From positions 1 to 64,000 of the IMG/VR virus record IMGVR_UViG_3300009093_000008: a stretch of 64,000 nucleotides of DNA, one strand, 5' to 3'. Under the pieces are notes generated by a model. The model was not told where the DNA came from, searched no databases, and saw only the letters and a program-made list of their open reading frames with translations. Each line of letters starts with the position of its first letter. The stretch's first letter is position 1. The stretch comes from a virus. This document shows, piece by piece, positions 55,386 through 62,230 of the stretch. The position numbers and the translations under genes were made by a program.

Positions 55386-55567
55386 TCCTCGTTCAGCTTG
55401 TCGGCGATGCGCTGGAACAGCTCAGCATGTTCGGGCACGCTGCTGTCGGAGATGAACTCGTCATCGACGTACAGCTGCCAGTGCTTCACGGTGGTGAGCG
55501 TGAGTGTACGGCCGTAAACCTCGCCGGTTCTTTCTTCCCCGCCGTACGTCCGCACCTCGGCTTTCAC
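55382..55567 (-). CDS. Hypothetical protein, 61 aa
   Basis: GTG 55567 (GTGA overlap). Beta-rich start (VKAEVRTYGGEERTGEVYGR), then a helical end (HAELFQRIADKLNEE). No family recognised. Confidence 0.68.
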   Translation of the reverse strand: MKAEVRTYGGEERTGEVYGRTLTLTTVKHWQLYVDDEFISDSSVPEHAELFQRIADKLNEE

Positions 55568-55740
55568 TCGCCCTGCTCCCGCCGCTTCAACTCTGCCTCG
55601 TACTTCTTAATTGAGCGTTTCGTGCTGGCCTTGGCCACCTTGATTTCCACTAGGTTGCGCTTCAACCAGAGCAGGTTAGACCTCACCTCGGTGTCGGTGA
55701 GCTTCCGTAGCCAGTCGTTTTCAGGGCTCGGGTCAGACAT
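55564..55740 (-). CDS. Basic helical protein, 58 aa
   Basis: ATG 55740 (TAATG) and stop TGA in a GTGA overlap with the next gene: the gap is precisely filled. LRKLTDTEVRSNLLWLKRNL and KVAKASTKRSIKKYEAELKR. Lys/Arg-rich helices suggest nucleic-acid or membrane contact. Missed by a 60-aa cutoff. Confidence 0.72.
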   Translation of the reverse strand: MSDPSPENDWLRKLTDTEVRSNLLWLKRNLVEIKVAKASTKRSIKKYEAELKRREQGE

Positions 55741-55952
55741 TACTCGCCCTCCTGGTAGTGCGGGTTCGGCTGGCCGATCAAGGGGATCAGCTCAAACGAC
55801 ACTGACCGCCACCGAGTACCGCCGCTGTTACGCCGGTCGATCTCGTACCGGTAGAAGCCCCACAGCCACTTCTGGCCCTCGAACGCGAACAGCCTGTCCT
55901 GGTCGAAGAAGTCGATGAGCGCGGGCAGGCGGATGATTTCCGGGTCGGTCAC
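55740..55952 (-). CDS. Hypothetical protein, 70 aa
   Basis: GTG 55952 (GTGA overlap). IIRLPALIDFFDQDRLFAFE, WLWGFYRYEIDRRNS and VSFELIPLIGQPNPHY, beta-rich with many aromatics. No family recognised. Confidence 0.68.
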   Translation of the reverse strand: MTDPEIIRLPALIDFFDQDRLFAFEGQKWLWGFYRYEIDRRNSGGTRWRSVSFELIPLIGQPNPHYQEGE

Positions 55953-56071
55953 AGCACCCCCAGCGAAACCAACAGGATGGCGACGAGCCCCCACAGCATC
56001 AGGGCAACCGCCAAGGAGGTGGAGATAGCGCCTTCGGTCCTGAAGTACCAGCCTTCGTCTTTCTTGCTCAT
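55949..56071 (-). CDS. 40-aa one-helix membrane peptide
   Basis: ATG 56071 (ATGA overlap). MSKKDEGWYFRTEG then one transmembrane helix (AISTSLAVALMLWGLVAILL) at the C-terminus. Overlaps with neighbours on both sides support it. Confidence 0.65.
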   Translation of the reverse strand: MSKKDEGWYFRTEGAISTSLAVALMLWGLVAILLVSLGVL

Positions 56072-56316
56072 GCTTCGATCTCCAGATCTTTCACACGGTA
56101 GACGGCGGTGCGTTTCCGTTTCTTCGGGTACCGGTACCACGGCCACGGCAGCTCCACGCGGACGAGGCCGTAGCTGTAGTCCACGTCAAGGACGGTACCA
56201 TGCTCGCCGGATGGGGTTCGCACCCGCACCTTGTCGCCGAGCATCGGGACGAACTGAAGCATGTCGTCGTCCTCGTCGTAGTCGGTGATGTCGTAGCCGG
56301 GGATACGGCGGGTCAC
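56068..56316 (-). CDS. KOW/SH3-like protein, 82 aa
   Basis: GTG 56316 (GTGA). ITDYDEDDDMLQFVPMLGDK then VRVRTPSGEHGTVLDVDYSY and LVRVELPW, a five-strand barrel pattern like KOW domains. Basic-aromatic tail (RYPKKRKRTAVYRV). Possibly RNA/ribosome or DNA contact; unproven. Confidence 0.68.
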   Translation of the reverse strand: MTRRIPGYDITDYDEDDDMLQFVPMLGDKVRVRTPSGEHGTVLDVDYSYGLVRVELPWPWYRYPKKRKRTAVYRVKDLEIEA

Positions 56317-56480
56317 AGTGCCACCCACCGGCCGTGTTCGTCCTTCACGAACCACTGGCCGTCACCGCGCCACTTGAGCCGGATGTAGTCCATGCCTCCG
56401 TGCAGCACCTTAAACAGGCGGTTACCGTCATGGAACGCTTCTTCAGACACGAGGAACATGCGTGCCAGCGGATCAGCCAT
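56313..56480 (-). CDS. Hypothetical protein, 55 aa
   Basis: ATG 56480 with AGGAGGGG. MADPLARMFLVSEEAF, then IRLKWRGDGQWFVKDEHGRW, short beta domain. 8-nt overlap with the gene upstream, GTGA downstream. Confidence 0.65.
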   Translation of the reverse strand: MADPLARMFLVSEEAFHDGNRLFKVLHGGMDYIRLKWRGDGQWFVKDEHGRWVAL

Positions 56481-56859
56481 CGCCCCTCCTGTACTTGAGG
56501 TCTTCGTAGGTCTCGCGTAGCTCATCCTCTGCCTTGCGGGCGCCGCTGATAGCTTTCCGCAGACGCTGCGCCTCACTCTTCGGAATGATCGCCCACACGC
56601 CATCGTAGGACCACTCCGGCCGTCCCTTGTAGATCTCCATGTGGGGGCATTCGTACTCGCCGCCCTCACGGATCCACACAGCGGCCATGCCGTCAGGGGC
56701 ATCCGGCTTCGGGGGTGCTACCGGCTTCGGACGCGGACCGGTCAGCGGGCGGCGCAGCGGCTGCCACAGCGGGACAGGCGTGTTCATCGTCTCGAACGCT
56801 CGTACCATCGCCATGGACAGGTCGAACGGATCGATCCCCTGTGGTTCATCGTTCGGCAT
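56473..56859 (-). CDS. Hypothetical protein, 128 aa
   Basis: ATG 56859. Pro-rich centre (PLRRPLTGPRPKPVAPPKPD) and a C-terminal helix (AQRLRKAISGARKAEDELRE) with YECPHMEI. No family recognised. Overlaps on both sides. Confidence 0.68.
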   Translation of the reverse strand: MPNDEPQGIDPFDLSMAMVRAFETMNTPVPLWQPLRRPLTGPRPKPVAPPKPDAPDGMAAVWIREGGEYECPHMEIYKGRPEWSYDGVWAIIPKSEAQRLRKAISGARKAEDELRETYEDLKYRRGDG

Positions 56860-57043
56860 GGGCAGTCTCCAAGTGTTCTTGGCCGGACCGTACGGCCGCA
56901 GCGTAGTCCCCCTCGATGTAGTCGCACCACTGCCCGCACAGACAGCACGTCCACATCCATGCGGTGTTGCCGACCATGTCGGTGTCGTGGCCGAGGTGTA
57001 CGCCGTTGTCGCAGTTGGTGTTACATTCCGGCTTGTCCGGCAT
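56846..57043 (-). CDS. Cys/His-rich mini-protein, 65 aa
   Basis: ATG 57043. ECNTNCDNGVHLGHDTDM, then WTCCLCGQWCDY and a helix to the end (AAVRSGQEHLETAHAER). Several Cys/His suggest one or two zinc sites. It overlaps the upstream gene by 23 nt. Confidence 0.65.
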   Translation of the reverse strand: MPDKPECNTNCDNGVHLGHDTDMVGNTAWMWTCCLCGQWCDYIEGDYAAAVRSGQEHLETAHAER

Positions 57044-57203
57044 CCTCAGTCTCCTTCTGCACGTCGGGATTGGCCCACTGCCACGCCTTGATGGCGCAGC
57101 GGCGCGTACCGCGCGGGTTCTTCATGGTGGACTTCAGGCTGTCCCGCTGGATCTGCTTCTCGGCGTTGATCCAGAACGAGAGGTGCTCCGGGGAGAGGTT
57201 CAT
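57021..57203 (-). CDS. Paralogous small protein A, 60 aa
   Basis: ATG 57203 (ATGA). HLSFWINAEKQIQRDSLKST then RRCAIKAWQWANPDVQKE. The sequence lines up with that of the gene upstream (LSFWLNAERQIQRERL; RRCAVRAWIFANP). A tandem duplication of a short helical protein. Confidence 0.7.
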   Translation of the reverse strand: MNLSPEHLSFWINAEKQIQRDSLKSTMKNPRGTRRCAIKAWQWANPDVQKETEDAGQAGM

Positions 57204-57385
57204 CGCTTGCCTCCTATGCGGGTGGGGTTGGCGAAGATCCATGCTCTCACGGCGCAGCGGCGGCGATGCATGATGGACGCTGCGGTGAGCGGGGGTTCAG
57301 CGTGGTGGTCGAGGAGACGTTCCCGTTGGATCTGGCGTTCAGCGTTGAGCCAGAACGACAAGAAACCCGGGTCTTGCTCGGGCAT
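57200..57385 (-). CDS. Paralogous small protein B, 61 aa
   Basis: ATG 57385 (TAATG). Same core as its downstream neighbour, with different linker (LLDHHAEPPLTAASIMH). Function unknown. Confidence 0.7.
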   Translation of the reverse strand: MPEQDPGFLSFWLNAERQIQRERLLDHHAEPPLTAASIMHRRRCAVRAWIFANPTRIGGKR

Positions 57386-57531
57386 TAGTTCTCCACCTTA
57401 CGGATGCGTACGACGAGCTTCCGGATCAGCCGCAGCGGATGCCGCCGGACGCACCGCCAGCAACCCGAGATAGGGCCCCAGTTGTCACAGTAGCGGCAGC
57501 CGGTTGCGTAAGCCCGCATGGTGTCTTTCAT
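57385..57531 (-). CDS. Zn-ribbon protein, 48 aa
   Basis: ATG 57531 (ATGA overlap with upstream); TAA overlaps the next ATG. GCRYCDNWGPISGCWRCVRR is a two-CxxC ribbon; basic tail (LIRKLVVRIRKVEN). Fills the gap exactly. Not detectable by length thresholds. Confidence 0.68.
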   Translation of the reverse strand: MKDTMRAYATGCRYCDNWGPISGCWRCVRRHPLRLIRKLVVRIRKVEN

Positions 57532-58145
57532 GATTCCTTCGCGTACTTCAGGATTGCGGTGAGGGTGTCCAGGTTGATGGACGCCCAGCCGTCACGCCCA
57601 TTGATCGAGAGGTACAGAGACGTGTTCAGGTCGGCGGCAGGATCCACCAGCTCTGCCATGTCCATCTCGGCTTCTTCCTTCTGCTTCTCCCACGCCCAGA
57701 GCTGCGCCGAGCGTTCCTCGCGCTGTATCGCCCGCTCTGCCCTCTCCGCGTCCGCTTTGGCCTTGACCTCATCCCACGGGCCGACGAGGTGGCGGTTGTT
57801 CACGAGTTCCAGGCGTGCACCTTCGGGTTGCAGGTCGTTCACGTACAGGCCCTCTTCGTCGATCATCTTGTCGAGGGCGCCGAACTCCATCTCGTCGTAG
57901 TACTTCTGTGCCTTCTCCGGGTCATGGAACAGCATCACCGGGTAGCCGTAGGTCGTTGAGTTGAAGCCCCGGTTCTGTCGCGGCTTGCAGCTGGCGTCCT
58001 GGCGCCGCAGCTTTATGCCGCCGCCGTAGGGGAAGTGGCGGGAGTAGCAGACGGTCGCCATGAGCACGACCGGTTGCGGGGTGCCGTAGCTGCTGCTCTG
58101 GTAGGCAAGCACACCCTTGCTGGTTTCGAGCTGTTTCTTGTTCAT
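57528..58145 (-). CDS. Hypothetical protein with coiled coil, 205 aa
   Basis: ATG 58145 with GAGGATGATTC. The N-terminal ~110 residues are beta-rich (VVLMATVCYSRHFPYGGGIK) with TTYGYPVMLFHDPEKAQKYY. A charged coiled coil follows (KAKADAERAERAIQREERS) and the end contains SLYLSINGRDGWASINLDTL. No family recognised. Heads the chain of small genes downstream. Confidence 0.72.
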   Translation of the reverse strand: MNKKQLETSKGVLAYQSSSYGTPQPVVLMATVCYSRHFPYGGGIKLRRQDASCKPRQNRGFNSTTYGYPVMLFHDPEKAQKYYDEMEFGALDKMIDEEGLYVNDLQPEGARLELVNNRHLVGPWDEVKAKADAERAERAIQREERSAQLWAWEKQKEEAEMDMAELVDPAADLNTSLYLSINGRDGWASINLDTLTAILKYAKES

Positions 58146-58177
58146 GAATCATCCTCAGGTTTCATGCCGATGGGGTT

Positions 58178-58606
58178 TCACTTCTTAAGCGCAACATACA
58201 CGATGACTAGACCGCTGATCAACCCCATGAATTGGACGAGGTACACCCAAGATGCGGACTTTCCTGTGTTCTGGCCGGTCGTTTTGGCTGCGCCGTCTTT
58301 CAGTTCGTCGATCTTGTCGGACAACACATTGAGCCGTGCTTCGGCCTCACCGCGTGGCATGAACGTTGCCGCTTGATCGGACAGCTGGGCCCGGAACTCG
58401 TTGACGGACTCGAACCGGCGCTCTGCGGCAAGCTCGGCCTTGGCTACGGCCTTCTCCGCTGCGGCGAGCGCTGCGGCTACGGCTTCCTGCTGGGCCCGGA
58501 GTGCGGCATCGACGGCCTTAGTCTGGGCGTCGTAGCGCTGCTGGTCGCGGAGATCTTTCTCCCGCAGTAGGGCGGTGAGGTATTTCTTAAGCGGGATGTG
58601 GGACAT
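58178..58606 (-). CDS. Coiled-coil protein with C-terminal membrane anchor, 142 aa
   Basis: ATG 58606 with GGAGG. Long Ala-rich coiled coil (AAALAAAEKAVAKAELAAER), FRAQLSDQAATFMPRGEAEA, then WVYLVQFMGLISGLVIVYVA as tail anchor. Resembles phage membrane proteins of unknown function. Its 5' side is a 286-nt non-coding region. Confidence 0.75.
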   Translation of the reverse strand: MSHIPLKKYLTALLREKDLRDQQRYDAQTKAVDAALRAQQEAVAAALAAAEKAVAKAELAAERRFESVNEFRAQLSDQAATFMPRGEAEARLNVLSDKIDELKDGAAKTTGQNTGKSASWVYLVQFMGLISGLVIVYVALKK

Positions 58607-58892
58607 TGACCTCCCTGGTCAGCTCGGAACGCCCCAAGTCGATGGCCACGACCTGAGGCGTCCTGTTCGGCTTCGGATCCGAACGTTCCCAGCCTATCGC
58701 CGGGTTGACGGATAGGCAAGCGGCTGAAGAACCTCAAGACCAGGTCAAGACCATGATCACGCACCCTTCTTGGGGCGGATGATCATGAGGATTAAGGAAA
58801 TTTGACGACCGTCAACCCCCCGGCTTAGAGTCGAAGCATCTCCTCCGGACCACGCGGGAGAACACAACACCAAAGAAGGAACACCACCACTC
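58607..58892. promoter_or_regulatory. Divergent control region with inverted repeats
   Basis: No ORF of note is present. Rightward: TTGACG (58802-58807), 18-nt spacer, TAGAGT (58826-58831), whose -35 lies inside a palindrome TTGAC-GACC-GTCAA (58802-58815), a likely operator. Leftward: TTGAGG (58734-58729), 17-nt spacer, TATCCG for the operon beginning at 58606. GCCTATC/GATAGGC (58692-58698 and 58711-58717) is a second inverted repeat near that leftward start. CAACCCCCC also follows the -35 of the promoter at 18094. Confidence 0.55.
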
Positions 58893-59213
58893 ATGGCCAA
58901 CGGCACCCCCGACAAGGTTTTCACCATCGTTCTGAACTTCGAGCTGGGACAGCACAAGACTTCCCGCAGCAGGCTGCGCGCCGCGTACGACGAGGCGGTT
59001 CAGTCGGCTGTCGAAGCGGTAGAGGCGGAGCTGCTGCCTGGCAGCATCGTGGAAGCTAAATCCACCATGGCGTACGACTACCGGTTCATGGCTCGCACCG
59101 AGAGCCTGACCCAATACGTCGAGCAGGCCAACGCTGACGGCGGATCCGAGGAACGCAAGAGCAACGGGACCAGCTGGACCGAAGACGACGACGACTACGA
59201 CGTGCGACCGTAG
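58893..59213 (+). CDS. Isolated rightward gene, 106-aa acidic protein
   Basis: ATG 58893 with GAAGGAAC upstream. Sequence FTIVLNFELGQHKTSRSRLR and AVQSAVEAVEAELLPGSIVE predicts an alpha/beta fold with an acidic tail (SWTEDDDDYDVRP). It is the only rightward gene in the last 43 kb and has its own promoter and terminator. A regulator or early host-takeover protein is a guess. Confidence 0.75.
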   Translation: MANGTPDKVFTIVLNFELGQHKTSRSRLRAAYDEAVQSAVEAVEAELLPGSIVEAKSTMAYDYRFMARTESLTQYVEQANADGGSEERKSNGTSWTEDDDDYDVRP

Positions 59214-59229
59214 TCCGTCGAGCATGCAG

Positions 59230-59261
59230 AAAGCGGGACCCGTTCCAAGGGGTCCCGCTTT
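59230..59261 (+). terminator. Bidirectional terminator
   Basis: AAAGCGGGACCC (59230-59241) and GGGTCCCGCTTT (59250-59261) form a perfect 12-bp stem with TTT at its end. It separates the convergent rightward gene from the leftward glycosyltransferase gene. Confidence 0.85.
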
Positions 59262-59355
59262 CCTTACTTCTCCGTCCCGAGAAGCGTCAGGCCCATGTGG
59301 ACCTGGCGGTCAGCCTACCACAGGCCAACGCGGGGGCCAGAGCACATCCTCATCG

Positions 59356-60210
59356 TCAGTCCGGGCTGTCATCGCTGAACCCCTCATCGACGAGGCGACG
59401 CATCCTCACCGGGTCGTGCAGCGCGGCCCGGTACTTCATGGCGAGGTCGTTGTTCTGACCGGCCGTGCCGCCCTTCCAGAACCGCGTCACGTGGGTGTTC
59501 CCGCCGAAGCGCGGGTGCCACAGGTGATACACCGGGTTGTCGGTGGTGCGGTGTCGGCAGTACAGGGTGTCGAGGGCCCACAGGAACGACACATCCTCAC
59601 TGCCCCAGGAACGGAACCGAGGATCCATGCCACGCACCAGCTCGAACGCTCTACGCGGCATGATCGTGATCAGCGCGCCCCAGTGGTGGCCGGATGAGGT
59701 TCCGGTCCACACGTCCAGCTCCCACGACGGGGGCGGGTCTTCTAGGTGCACACGCCTGCGCGGGTTGCTCTCCAGCAGTTCCTCGGAGAACTCGGCACTG
59801 AGCCGGTAGAACCTGCGATAGGGCACATACCAGCGTCGGTGTCCTCGGCGCTCGGCGTCGCGGATGTTCTGCGCACACTCCACGATCACGTCAGGATCGA
59901 TCAGGCAGTCCGAGTCCATGATCACGAACACTTCGCCGGTCGCACGGCGGCAGCCGTCGTTGACCGCCATCGACTTCGAGAACGGGTCGAACCCGTCGTC
60001 GGTGCCCATGACGATCTCGATGCCCGGGAGGTGGTGCGTGTAGTACTCCCGCAGCCATTCCCACGTGCGCTCGCGAATGTCGTTGTCCGGCCGGAACGGT
60101 ACGACAACCGAGATACCATGCCCGCGCTGATGTCGCTTGCCCGGTCGGGTCTTCATGAGGTTGAGGCGACGCATCCACTCGAATGCGGCATCCCAAGGCT
60201 GTCGCACCAT
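59356..60210 (-). CDS. Glycosyltransferase family 2-like (GT-A)
   Basis: 284 aa from ATG 60210. GISVVVPFRPDNDIRERTWE, then EVFVIMDSDCLIDPDVI (DxD-like metal/donor site) and GALITIMPRRAFELVRGMDP and SWGSEDVSFLWALD, the galactosyltransferase-type C-terminal ED motif. Such enzymes in actinophages modify virion proteins or cell glycans. Pairs with the pyruvyltransferase-like gene 0.2 kb upstream. Cytoplasmic, no membrane helix. Confidence 0.88.
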   Translation of the reverse strand: MVRQPWDAAFEWMRRLNLMKTRPGKRHQRGHGISVVVPFRPDNDIRERTWEWLREYYTHHLPGIEIVMGTDDGFDPFSKSMAVNDGCRRATGEVFVIMDSDCLIDPDVIVECAQNIRDAERRGHRRWYVPYRRFYRLSAEFSEELLESNPRRRVHLEDPPPSWELDVWTGTSSGHHWGALITIMPRRAFELVRGMDPRFRSWGSEDVSFLWALDTLYCRHRTTDNPVYHLWHPRFGGNTHVTRFWKGGTAGQNNDLAMKYRAALHDPVRMRRLVDEGFSDDSPD

Positions 60211-60213
60211 GGA

Positions 60214-60405
60214 TTACCTCTCGACCTTGCCGAACTCGGCTTCGAGCGCGGTGATGATGTCCTGAAGCTCAGCGACTAGCGCGGAGTTCTGGGACGCGCC
60301 GGTCACGAACGCATTCGCGTCGGCCTCGTTCTGGAAAGACGCAACCCATCTGCCATCCTTCAACACGTTGAAAGACGGGTGAGCCACCACTGTGTAGTCA
60401 GCCAC
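60214..60405 (-). CDS. Hypothetical protein, 63 aa
   Basis: GTG 60405 with GGAGG upstream. MADYTVVAHPSFNVLKDGRW and SFQNEADANAFVTG, then a C-terminal helix. Small alpha/beta protein; wedged between the two glycan enzymes. No family recognised. Confidence 0.68.
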   Translation of the reverse strand: MADYTVVAHPSFNVLKDGRWVASFQNEADANAFVTGASQNSALVAELQDIITALEAEFGKVER

Positions 60406-60408
60406 TGG

Positions 60409-61167
60409 TTAACCTCCGGTTCGATCTCGGACCGACTTGCCGAACACCTCGAAGGCGTCGGCGAGCTGGTCTCGTATGTCGTTAATCTTATCGCGGTTCG
60501 CCAGCTGGAACTTCCCCACCTCGATGGGCATATCGATAGCGGCCGAATAGTCTTGCCATTTGAAACGGCCGCCCTCGTTCGGGTTGTCGAGGGTAGTGCT
60601 GTGAATCACGCGGCGGGGAATGCCGAAAGCGTCGGCCAAGATAGTCCCGTGCAGAGACGAGGTAACCACCCGGCGAGACTCCGCTATCGTCTGCGCCACC
60701 CACAGCGGATCCCGCCACGGATGGACCACGATCGAGTCGGGACCGGCGACGAACTCGCGCATCGTCTCCAGCTTGTGGTCAGTCAGGTGCGGAACGATCG
60801 CGGTACGCCAAACCTTCGTGGTGGGTGTGACGAGTTCTGGCGCGAGTAGGCCCGGGTCGCCTATGGCGTGTCCACCCTTGTAGCCCGGGGCCGTCAGCGG
60901 GCCGCGTAGCGCCAGCACGGTGGCATTCTGAAGTTGCGGGGTGAACGTGGGGTACAGGTTTCCGCATCCGAGTACCGTACCGGCGAAGTCCGGGGGTAGG
61001 TGATGCAGGATCGAGCCGATCACCGCCACGTCCGCGTCCTCCGGAGTAGAGAGGGCGCAATCGACGTTCGCGAAACGGTTCAACAGGTACGGGGCGAGCA
61101 GGTCGCCGAAGTTCTTCTTCTTCGTCCAGTAGTAGGCCTTGACTACAGGTCGCGGGCGTCGGCGCAT
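60409..61167 (-). CDS. Polysaccharide pyruvyltransferase-like protein
   Basis: 252 aa from ATG 61167. Family pattern: YYWTKKKNFGDLLAPYLLNR (NFGD), GCGNLYPTF, GYKGGHAIGDPGLLAPELV, and SSLHGTILADAFGIPRR, the conserved SxHG. CsaB-type enzymes transfer pyruvate to sugars, and some members transfer sugars. With the adjacent GT2 it may build a modified glycan on virion proteins. Confidence 0.85.
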   Translation of the reverse strand: MRRRPRPVVKAYYWTKKKNFGDLLAPYLLNRFANVDCALSTPEDADVAVIGSILHHLPPDFAGTVLGCGNLYPTFTPQLQNATVLALRGPLTAPGYKGGHAIGDPGLLAPELVTPTTKVWRTAIVPHLTDHKLETMREFVAGPDSIVVHPWRDPLWVAQTIAESRRVVTSSLHGTILADAFGIPRRVIHSTTLDNPNEGGRFKWQDYSAAIDMPIEVGKFQLANRDKINDIRDQLADAFEVFGKSVRDRTGG

Positions 61168-61304
61168 GCAGCTCTCTTCAAGATGAAAGGCGGAAGTGTC
61201 CTTCCAGTGTATCTATTTGGAGCGGTGGCACCTAGCGACAAACCGGCCCCAACGCGCGGAACCCATAAGCCAAGCGAGCCCGCCGAAGATGATACGACAC
61301 CACA

Positions 61305-61436
61305 TTATGAGGCTCCCACCCCTGAGGGGCGATCAACAAAGAACGCCCAGCCATGCACGATCAGCTGTTGCGAAGCGAGCGCGGCGATCACTAGCACGAT
61401 GAGTAGGGCGAACCCCACCATCCGGCGCAGCGCCAC
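61305..61436 (-). CDS. 43-aa one-helix membrane protein
   Basis: GTG 61436 or ATG 61421 (38 aa); the start is uncertain, with no strong SD. ALLIVLVIAALASQQLIVHG forms one helix, followed by WAFFVDRPSGVGAS. It lies 11 nt after the MsrQ-like gene and may be its small partner. The longer frame to 61784 is antisense-like to that gene. Confidence 0.5.
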   Translation of the reverse strand: MALRRMVGFALLIVLVIAALASQQLIVHGWAFFVDRPSGVGAS

Positions 61437-61447
61437 CTGTTGCCGGG

Positions 61448-62218
61448 TCAGTCCGAGGGCGGTTGCCGATCGAAGGCCAAATGTCCTTTGAAGGCCAGTT
61501 CCCGTAAGAACGGCACGAAGCCCAGAGCGCACACGCCCAGGCAAGCGAGAGCTGCTGACCACCTTAGGAACCTGTCCTTCTTCTCTTTGTGGGCCTGGTC
61601 CCACCACCGCGACACGGCGGGGATTCGCAGGATAGCAAGTGGGAGGGTAGCCAGGATGTAGTCGCCGAAGAACCGCATCCTGAAGCCGAACAGCAGCAAC
61701 AGGTGTATGGCGATAGACGCCCATACCACGTAGACGAGGCGGTGGACGATCCGCCAACGTTTGCCCAGCCACTTCAGCGCCCACTGGTTCGACGTCACCA
61801 CCATCGGGAGCAGCAGCGCGAACGACAGCGACCCCAGAACCAGGAAGGTGTGGCCGAACAGCCGCGTCAGGAACCCGCCGGGGAACGTGTCAGACGTGGT
61901 GATAGCTGCCAGGGTGATATCGAGCGCGGCGATGGCGAACATAGCCCGTCCGGCGTCTCTGCGCAGGATCAGGTGCGTACGCCACCCGCCGGTGAGTGTC
62001 GCCAGCGGGGTGACCATGAGTAGGACGATGAACGCCGATACAGCGCCCGTCCCTCCCACGTCGGCCGTAGACGCCGAGAGGTCTTGGAAACTATGCGGCC
62101 AGCCCATTACGCCAGCCCAGATCTCCGGGGCCAGGAACACAAACGGGATCAGGAACAGCGCCCGGAACAGCCACACGAACCATGGTTGACGTCCGGGTTT
62201 AGCGATAGCACCAGGCAA
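61448..62218 (-). CDS. MsrQ/YedZ-like heme-binding membrane protein
   Basis: 256 aa with six hydrophobic helices. Start TTG 62218 after GAAAGAGAG. TSNQWALKWLGKRWRIVHRL and VYVVWASIAIHLLLLFG match the MsrQ (protein-methionine-sulfoxide reductase, heme subunit) core. The His pair is spaced 13 residues, as in MsrQ. In helix 3, where MsrQ has a His ligand, RRDAGRAMFAIAALD carries Asp. MsrQ passes electrons from the respiratory chain to MsrP to repair oxidised periplasmic methionines. No MsrP is in the window. The missing ligand may alter heme binding. Confidence 0.82.
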   Translation of the reverse strand: MPGAIAKPGRQPWFVWLFRALFLIPFVFLAPEIWAGVMGWPHSFQDLSASTADVGGTGAVSAFIVLLMVTPLATLTGGWRTHLILRRDAGRAMFAIAALDITLAAITTSDTFPGGFLTRLFGHTFLVLGSLSFALLLPMVVTSNQWALKWLGKRWRIVHRLVYVVWASIAIHLLLLFGFRMRFFGDYILATLPLAILRIPAVSRWWDQAHKEKKDRFLRWSAALACLGVCALGFVPFLRELAFKGHLAFDRQPPSD

Positions 62219-62230
62219 CGCGGCTCTCTT

